A stretch of 64,000 nucleotides of DNA from Raffaelea ambrosiae (lineage: Eukaryota > Ascomycota > Sordariomycetes > Ophiostomatales > Ophiostomataceae), in the NCBI GenBank assembly GCA_002778195.1, contig PCDI01000009.1:1018725-1082724 (forward strand). Reading direction: 5' to 3'. Shown here in pieces: positions 57,816 through 64,000 of this stretch (positions are counted from its first letter, which is position 1; every line of letters begins with the position of its first letter). The notes under the pieces were generated by a model. That model made no database searches and was not told the DNA's origin. It saw only the letters and a list, made by a program, of their open reading frames with translations. Both the position numbers and the translations under genes were made by a program.

Positions 57816-58339
57816 GTTGTGGAGGACTGTTTGAAAAGGAGAATGCCGTCAAATGTCCTCTGATCACCGTAGTTGGTCCGAATCCCGTAGTATGGAAAGG
57901 GCATGAAACCCGTCTCATGGAGAACTCTCCATTTTGAGAATGGAAGAAAATCGAGTGAACAACAACCCAGCCACGATGTTTATCTGAGCGGTGACAGCCT
58001 TATGAATGGCCGAGCGGTGGTGAAGCTTTTCACTAGAGCCGTGTAGATGTCATTAGTCCGCACTGCCAAAATAAAAGTGGACCCACACCGATAAGTCAGC
58101 AATATGGTCCGTGCACACACCAACTGTTCACAGAACCCTAACAAGCCACAGGCGGAAAAAAAATGGTCGAAAAAAACCACTTTACTAGCGTGGATTTGTG
58201 TGTGTGTGTGAGATAATAATTTTTTTGGGACGCCGCCTTTTCGCTTCCCTCTTTTTTTTCCTCCTCTCTCATCTCGACAACGACAATCTCGACAACCACC
58301 CCAACACCAATCCAAACCACCCCGACAACATCATTCGAG
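57816..58339. promoter_or_regulatory. divergent promoter region bmt2 / uL23
   Basis: 524 bp between two divergent ribosome-biogenesis genes. It contains a telobox (58134-58141), a GTGTGT run (58198-58210) and, directly before the uL23 ATG, a pyrimidine tract followed by CGACAACGACAATCTCGACA, typical of ribosomal protein gene leaders. Confidence 0.6.
58134..58141. promoter_or_regulatory. telobox AACCCTAA
   Basis: Exact AACCCTAA about 200 bp upstream of the uL23 start and 320 bp from the bmt2 start. Teloboxes are known in promoters of ribosomal protein and ribosome-biogenesis genes in many ascomycetes, where they are bound by Tbf1-type Myb factors. Its use here is inferred from position. Confidence 0.55.
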
Positions 58340-59507
58340 ATGGCTCCCAAGGACTCCAAGTCGAAAGGTATATATCTGACATGAAAGAGAACGCAAGAAG
58401 GGCTTGAGCGGGACTCTTCTGCCCCTGCGAAAAGCACCGACACTTGGCGACTCTATGTGAAGACCACATCCACACACACACAAAAAAAATTGAAGCTCTG
58501 CATCAGTCGGCATCCCACCGGCGTGCGCCCTCCTTCTCTTGCTCCTCCTCCTCCGTCTACTACTCCTCTGGTCGACTCTTCAGACGTTTTTTGCAGCCTT
58601 CGTCTGGTAGTACAGGAAGCGGTTGGGAAAACGAACATCAAATAAGAGTTGGGAAACATACCGAGAGAGAGAGAGAGACAAAGATGGACGGGCGGAGAGC
58701 GAGGGCAAACCCGGTGGGGGAGAAAGGAGCAGAGGGAGACAAAAAGAGACAGAAGACAAGGCAAGCGAGAAAAAAAGAAGAAGAAATTGCTTTTCTCTCG
58801 TAGTACTTGGCGCGTCCAGTTCTCCGTCTCTCTCGGCTTCTTTCTCCACCACAGCAGCAGCAGATTTTGCGAGTTCTGTTCCAAGAGCGATTGCTGATAC
58901 GCCCTTTTTTCTTCTGATGTAGGCTCCAAGAAGGCCAATGCCGCCGCCAAGGCTGCTCTGAAGGGCGTAAGTACAGTCTCTGGGACGTCCTTTTCTGGAA
59001 AGAGGCGTTTTTGTCTAACACCACCTCCCAGTCCAACTCCACCAAGAAGCAGAAGGTCCGGTACACCACCAGCTTCCACCGTCCCAAGACTCTGGAGCTG
59101 TCGCGCGCGCCCAAGTACCCGCGCAAGTCCATCCCCCATGCTCCGCGCCTGGATGAGCACAAGGTCATTGTGCACCCTCTCAACACCGAGAGCGCCATGA
59201 AGAAGATTGAGGAGAACAACACCCTCGTCTTCATCGTCGACGTCAAGGCCAACAAGGCCCAGATCAAGCAGTCTCTCAAGAAGCTGTACGACATTGACGT
59301 CGTCAAAATCAACACCCTCATCCGGTACGTTATTTTTTCTTTCTTTTTAACTCGTTTCGCTCGCTTGGGTTTACCCGGCATCTATTCGGTTCTCGTTCAT
59401 TTGTTCTAACTCGTCCCAGCCCCGACGGCACCAAGAAGGCCTACGCCCGCCTCACCCCGGATGTCGATGCCCTCGACATTGCCGCCACCAAGCTGGCTCT
59501 CGTGTAA
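58340..59507 (+). CDS. rpl25: 60S ribosomal protein uL23 (L23a/L25)
   Basis: Predicted 150-aa large-subunit protein at the polypeptide exit tunnel, binding 25S rRNA and serving as docking site for SRP and other nascent-chain factors. Four exons: 58340-58367, 58923-58966, 59032-59324, 59420-59507; the frame closes. The N-terminus is basic (MAPKDSKSKGSKKANAAAKAALKG), followed by KKQKVRYTTSFHRPKTLELSR, APKYPRKSIPHAPRLDEHKVI, and the globular fold TESAMKKIEENNTLVFIVD to YDIDVVKINTLIRPDGTKKAYARL, ending DIAATKLALV. Length matches yeast Rpl25 (142 aa) and animal L23a (156 aa). Intron 1 is long (555 bp), as often in ribosomal protein genes. Intron 3 has a near-copy of the CGCTTCGCTCG element. Confidence 0.96.
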
Positions 59508-60310
59508 ACGGGGACCTCCTTGTTAAAAAAAAAAGCATAGAACCAAAAAACAACCTTACATCAAAAAATGGGGAAAAAGATGTCGAAAAAGGTCGGGGGG
59601 GAGTTTGTCCGGTTTGGATTGGGGAAACTCAGCTCGTGACAATGGAAATCACTTAGGGCCAAGAAAAGAAAAACAAAAGGGAATTTTTTTTTTGATAGCA
59701 TTGTCCTTCTATTCCAACCCTTGAGAAAGTGCTTCCAAGGGAACGGGGCTAACCTTGCTGCTGCTGGGGCGTTTGTCTTTTTCTTTCTTTCGCAGTGTCG
59801 CCGTCGATACCAATGGAAACGATCAAAAACAAAAAAAAGTCATTCTCCCTGCATTAGTAGCTACTGCTCCTCTTCTTCGTGCATTGGTAGTTGCTGCTCT
59901 GTTCCTCCCCCCTGTGTTCGTAGTCACCGTCTGTGTGTGTGCTTATCTTACTTATCTTACCTCTGGACAGTCTTCCGTCTGTCTTTTCCGTCTTTTGCCT
60001 GTAGTGTTTTTGAAATTTTTGTATGCTTGATATGAGCTGGAGTGTTTTCTTTTGTTGCACCCTCCCCTCGCCAGTATGCTCTGCGTCCGTTACCCATCGT
60101 ATATGAGAAGAATAAGAAAAAATATAGAAAATCGTAGGAAAAACCCACTCCCCATGCTGCCTTTTTGTCTGTTTTTCTTTGTACCCTATTCGTACAGCCG
60201 GTCCGTTAAGCCCGAATTCTCATGGCCCGTCCAGTGCCCCTCGTGTGTCTATCTCGTCTGCCAGACATTTCCTCGCTAACGTCCCTCCTTTGCCCTCCCC
60301 GCCACCCAAC
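59508..60310. other. convergent intergenic region uL23 / tim8
   Basis: 3' flanks of convergent genes, A-rich directly after the uL23 stop. No gene seen. Confidence 0.6.
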
Positions 60311-60659
60311 TCAGCGCCGCATGTTCATCAGCTGCTTCGACGTCAACAGATTCAGGTCCAGGAACCGGTCGACGCAGTTGGCCAGGCAGGTCTCCTCGGG
60401 TTTGTCGAGGCCCTTGTTCTTGATCGGGCTGGTGATGCACTTTTTCCAGCACAGTTCGGTCAAGTCATGGGTTTCTGGGAGGGGCTGGTTAGCATCAGAG
60501 GCAGCCATACTATGCAAAGTGTGAACGTGGATCGAACTCACGAGAATGCACACGGGAGCGCTGCTGCTCGTTGTTGATAAAGTTGCGCAGCTCGATCTTG
60601 TCCTTGTCGGACAGACGATCCAGGTTGGCCTGGTCGATGGTGACGGCGGAAGGATCCAT
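60311..60659 (-). CDS. tim8: mitochondrial intermembrane-space chaperone Tim8
   Basis: Predicted 93-aa small Tim protein that forms a hexamer with Tim13 and escorts hydrophobic precursors across the intermembrane space to TIM22 and SAM. Two exons: 60542-60659 and 60311-60474; the intron splits the Gln40 codon. The twin CX3C motif is complete: C48-WKK-C52 and C69-LAN-C73. The N-terminal LSDKDKIELRNFINNEQQ and C-terminal CVDRFLDLNLLT match Tim8 rather than Tim9, Tim10 or Tim13. There is no presequence, as expected for import by Mia40. Length is as usual for Tim8 (about 87-95 aa). Confidence 0.93.
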
Positions 60660-61355
60660 TTTGGGGAAGATATGAGGAGTCGAGAAAAAAAAAGAAGAAG
60701 AAGAATGCAAGTTCGGTTCTGGCGTAGTATACCGGCGGACGAGACGGTCAACTTTATACGACTATAGTCGAGGAGAATGGTCTTGATGCGAACAGGGTAG
60801 GTCGGCGATGGGGAAAAAAATTGACATCCGCACTCCTTATCTTATCGGCACGGGACAACCTCCACATACCCTCCTGGCAGCAATACCGCGGATGCGAGAA
60901 ACAACTCAAGCATTTGGAAAACAAAGGTTTCAGCACTTTCTTATTATGCATGTCTACTCTACTCTATCTCCATATGTCTATAAGAAATAAGAAAAGTAAA
61001 AACTAGACATTTTTTTTTTGGCTAGAAAAACGTCAATAAAAACATAAACGGAAACAAGACGAAAACAAAACGAGAGATAGCCGCCATGCAAGCCTTTTAA
61101 AATCAGCGCCCAACCCAATAAACAGTGAGGTAACAAGCAGAGCAGTACTGGGTATTTGCGCGTGGAACTTTCGCAGACCAGCTGGTGGAGTTAAAACAAA
61201 ATTCTGCAAAGTGAAGTACCAACGGAGAACATCGACAAAGCAAGCAAACCGTCTAGACAGACGGAGGAAAACAGCAAAAGACAATCAGAAAACAATAACA
61301 CAAGGGAAACGACAGCATAGTGAGGAGTTGTCAGAGGGCAGTAAAGAGACTGCAC
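60660..61355. other. intergenic, tim8 promoter to CorA-type gene 3' end
   Basis: Short tim8 promoter followed by the A-rich 3' flank of the CorA gene. No gene seen. Confidence 0.6.
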
Positions 61356-63404
61356 TCAGATGTACCGCAGGCGCCGGGCAACAACCAGAGAGACCAGACA
61401 GAAAAACACCATCACGCCCAAAATGCCATAGAAGGCATGCAGGTTTTCGACCGCGTTGAAAGGCACTTTGACGTTCATACCGAACAGACCGGTGATCACG
61501 TTCAGAGGCACAATGATGGAGGCGATGAAAGTGATCTTGCTGAGGACGCGGTTGGTGTCGTTGCCCTGAGTAATGCTGTCCATGGAGAGCTGGGCCAGGT
61601 AATTGCTGTGGGTGCGCGAAAGCATCTTCTCACAGTGGCCCAAGTTGTTCATCATGGTGACGACGTGATCCTGGATGTCACCCAGATACAGACCGATGTC
61701 CATGCGTGGAGTGACGCGGTAGTTTTCGTTGCAGCGCTTGGTGAAGCCACGGAGGACGTCAGCCTTGCCGCCCAGCAGCCGCATCAGACCCATGACGTTC
61801 TTGCGGGTATTGCCAATGTTGCGCAGGAAGCTGTTCATGTCGTCTGAGCGTGCGATGTACACTTCATCCTCCAGCCTCTCTGTCTGCATCTCTGTCTCGT
61901 GGATGACAGGAGCAAAGGAATCAACAATGTCATCACTATAGGGCTTGTTAGTACCTGTGGCTGGCTCGAGTGTCCCAGAGCTGGAAAAGAGAACGGGGAG
62001 GCATAGGAAAAGAAGGAAAAAGAAAGAAGAAAAAAAAAAAAAAACCTACATCAAGGCATAGCAGATCCAGTCGCTGCTAAGAGCAACATAGTCCTTGAGG
62101 AGCGCAATGCGAGTGCGGACCTTAGACGCATGCGAGTTCGGCTCAAAGCTGAAGCTGAGAGTGCCTTCGCGGAAGACAACCACGTACGTGTGGAACGGCT
62201 CGTACTCCACCTCTCCGTTCTCCTCCTCGACGACGTTGAAGGAGCGGAAGCTGGCAAAGTAGTATGAGGGAAAGAGCTCAATCTTCTCGCGCGTCTCCTG
62301 CTGGGTGATATCCTCAATCGTCAGGGGATGAACGCCAAAGGCACGGCAAATGGCACGGGCCTCATCTTCGGTCGGAGCGTTCACGTTAAGCCACCAGACA
62401 CCGTCCGTCTCGCCCTTGGGAAAGGAAAAGAGACCGCGGACGTCCTCGCCGGGGAGAACCAGGTCGGAGAAGTCGGCCGCGTGGATGGTGGACTCCCAGG
62501 CGGAAGAGAAGAAGCTGAAGCGGTTCGTGTCGATATGCTGGGCAGGCTTAGCAGCAGCCGCAGCAGCCGCAGCAGCCGCCTTGGCCTCCTCCTCGTCTAC
62601 AGCCGGCTTCTCATCCTTGAGGTTGGACACGTCGGACGGAGCGCCAACAAAGTCGCCGTCCGACGTCACCATGGGCGAAGCACCGTTGGCCTCGTTCTCG
62701 GCAGCCTGGGCGCGCAGGTCTGGGAAGACACGGTTTTCCGATTCGCGGAGATCGGCCTCGCGTGCCTCGCGCTCCTCGCGCTCCTCCTGCATAAAGGTCT
62801 CGAGGTAGTCAAAGTCAATGTGCAGCTTGTCACGGCGCTGTTCGTCGGGGAGCGGGAAGCAGACGTCCTCCTCGGCGGAGTTGGTGGACGCGATGCTGGC
62901 AGTCTCGTTATTGGTGATGGTGTGAGCCGGCTTGCGCAGGCTGCGGATGCTTCGAAGGCTGCGATGGCTGCGGCGGCTGCTGGACGAAAGGGTTCTCTGG
63001 AGGCGCAGGGGGTCGAGTTCGGCATCCTTCTCGGGACGCGACTCAGAGAAGGACATCTCGCGCTCTCGGCGGCGCGCCTCGGCAAATGCCTTGACAGAGT
63101 TCGGCGGCGACACAGAGCGGACATCAGAAGCGCCGGCCGTGCCACGACGAGAGCCGACAGCCTCGGGCGACATGTCGGCGTCTCCGTCGTCGATGGCCTC
63201 CTCAAAATCGCGGACGCGCACACCGCCGGGGTAGTCGGCCGGATGGTGCACCTCCTGGTCGAGCTGGCTGGCGTACAGCGAGTCGAAGGTGCCGCGGCGC
63301 GCGCGGACAGGCCGCTGGACACTCGACGAGTTGTGGCGGTGGTCGTCCAGCTCGGGGACAGGGGTGTCGTACCCGGTGTCGGACACGTTCTCGTGGTCGG
63401 ACAT
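61356..63404 (-). CDS. CorA-family magnesium transporter (Alr1/Mnr2 type)
   Basis: Predicted 644-aa Mg2+ channel of the eukaryotic Alr1/Alr2/Mnr2 branch of CorA. Two exons: 62050-63404 and 61356-61935; the intron has a TACTAACAAG branch site and TATAG acceptor. Residues 1-300 are a hydrophilic cytosolic tail with Ser/Arg blocks and an Ala run (about 278-288). The CorA lumen-facing fold follows: FSFPKGETDGVWWLNVNAPTEDEARAICRAFGVHPLTIEDI, then YYFASFRSF and the long helix MQTERLEDEVYIARSDDMNSFL. The pore is intact: TM1 (FIASIIVPLNVITGLF) followed by GMN (604-606), then TM2 (about 620-637, GILGVMVFFCLVSLVVA). Alr1 (plasma membrane) and Mnr2 (vacuole) cannot be separated from this sequence, so no symbol is given. 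Confidence 0.93.
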
Positions 63405-64000
63405 CTTGTCGTTGTCTGGCCGGGAACGTGCAGCAGAGAGTTCGTCAGGAAGGGCTGCGATCCGTAGGCTGTTCAGACGGGGAACAGGTCAGACAGTCTT
63501 TGCAGCAGTCGACAAACGTCCGGAATGTCCAGAGAAGACGTCCCGAAGATGGTTGGCGTGGCTAAGCCAGCTTGAGAGATATCGAAAGAAGGGGGAAGTC
63601 GAAGACGATCGGTAAAATAGCACAAAGCGCTCGGTCCTCTCCCACTCCAAAGAAGAGCGTTGGTGTTCACTCAAAAGAAGCCATTCACAGAGGAAATGGT
63701 TGCCGGCGGACAGCGGCTTGCGGTTGTGTACCGCAGTGGAAAGGGGTGTTCTGACTGCCCTCTTTCTGACCGGCGTGTGCAGCAATGCAGCCTCGCAGGA
63801 GAAAGAGAAGGTGTGAACAGGCTCACAGGGAAGGCGACGTGGGAAGTAGGAGTTGTTTGTTCAGTCTAGGGCGGATGATGTGGAAGACCACCAAGTTATG
63901 GGGGCTTCTTGTTCACTCCGCTGTAGACCCAGAACTTGGGGCCGAGGAGCGAACGGGAGAGGGAGGAGCGAACTGCGTGAAGGCCCGCCAACTTGGCGAC
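63405..64000. other. upstream region of CorA-type gene
   Basis: Promoter and leader of the CorA gene; no second gene recognised up to the window edge. Confidence 0.6.

Noticed and set aside
58368..58922. snoRNA hosted in the long uL23 intron 1
   Set aside because: I looked for paired C/D boxes with flanking complementarity and for H/ACA boxes and saw no convincing set; a covariance search would be decisive.

Overview
The window is nuclear DNA of a filamentous ascomycete (Pezizomycotina, most likely a Sordariomycete). I infer this from short spliceosomal introns (GTRNGT donors, TACTAAC-like branch sites, CAG/TAG acceptors), GC-rich third codon positions, long pyrimidine-rich leaders, and genes typical of the group: rco-1/TUP1, a DUF2015 protein, an UstYa/DUF3328 protein, a fused ADE5,7 and an intron-bearing tRNA-Asn. 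The species cannot be named from sequence alone. There is one ambiguous base (N at 7087). I find no transposon, CRISPR array or bacterial-type operon.

Layout. 0.8-2.1 kb (+) TRAPP subunit Trs33. 4.2-6.1 kb (-) cytosolic malate dehydrogenase. 8.0-9.1 kb (-) ribosomal protein eL28. 10.1-10.5 kb (+) DUF2015 membrane protein. 11.9-13.1 kb (-) ERG3 sterol C5-desaturase. 15.0-16.5 kb (-) UstYa/DUF3328 protein, divergent from 19.8-21.3 kb (+), a secreted protein built from repeats around EPHHAG. 25.5-27.7 kb (+) TUP1 corepressor. 28.8-30.1 kb (-) RNase MRP protein Rmp1, divergent from 30.8-33.2 kb (+) ADE5,7. 33.7-36.3 kb (-) Avt1-type vacuolar amino-acid transporter. 38.8-41.0 kb (-) Ran1/Ksp1-type kinase. 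41.0-50.3 kb has no recognisable gene. 50.3-52.0 kb (+) enolase-phosphatase E1. 55.3 kb tRNA-Asn(GTT). 56.8-57.8 kb (-) 25S rRNA methyltransferase Bmt2, divergent from 58.3-59.5 kb (+) ribosomal protein uL23. 60.3-60.7 kb (-) Tim8. 61.4-63.4 kb (-) CorA-type Mg2+ transporter.

How the genes relate. Most are independent housekeeping genes: ribosome and rRNA maturation (eL28, uL23, Bmt2, Rmp1), trafficking (Trs33), central and purine metabolism (Mdh, ADE5,7), methionine salvage (Utr4), ergosterol (ERG3), vacuolar or ion transport (Avt1, CorA) and mitochondrial import (Tim8). The Bmt2/uL23 pair shares a 0.5-kb divergent promoter containing a telobox, which fits co-regulated ribosome biogenesis.

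The part most likely to be new is 15.0-21.3 kb. An UstYa-family gene (the family that oxidatively tailors fungal ribosomal peptides) lies head-to-head with a secreted repeat protein carrying eight EPHHAG hexapeptides plus one HHAG, each followed by a basic pair. This resembles a two-gene peptide-precursor/tailoring locus, but the repeats lack Tyr/Phe and canonical KR sites, so the link is a hypothesis. Two sequence-level signals are also unexplained: an 11-mer, CGCTTCGCTCG, recurring in introns and leaders of five genes, and an octamer, TACGAGTA/TACTCGTA, concentrated at 45-56 kb.
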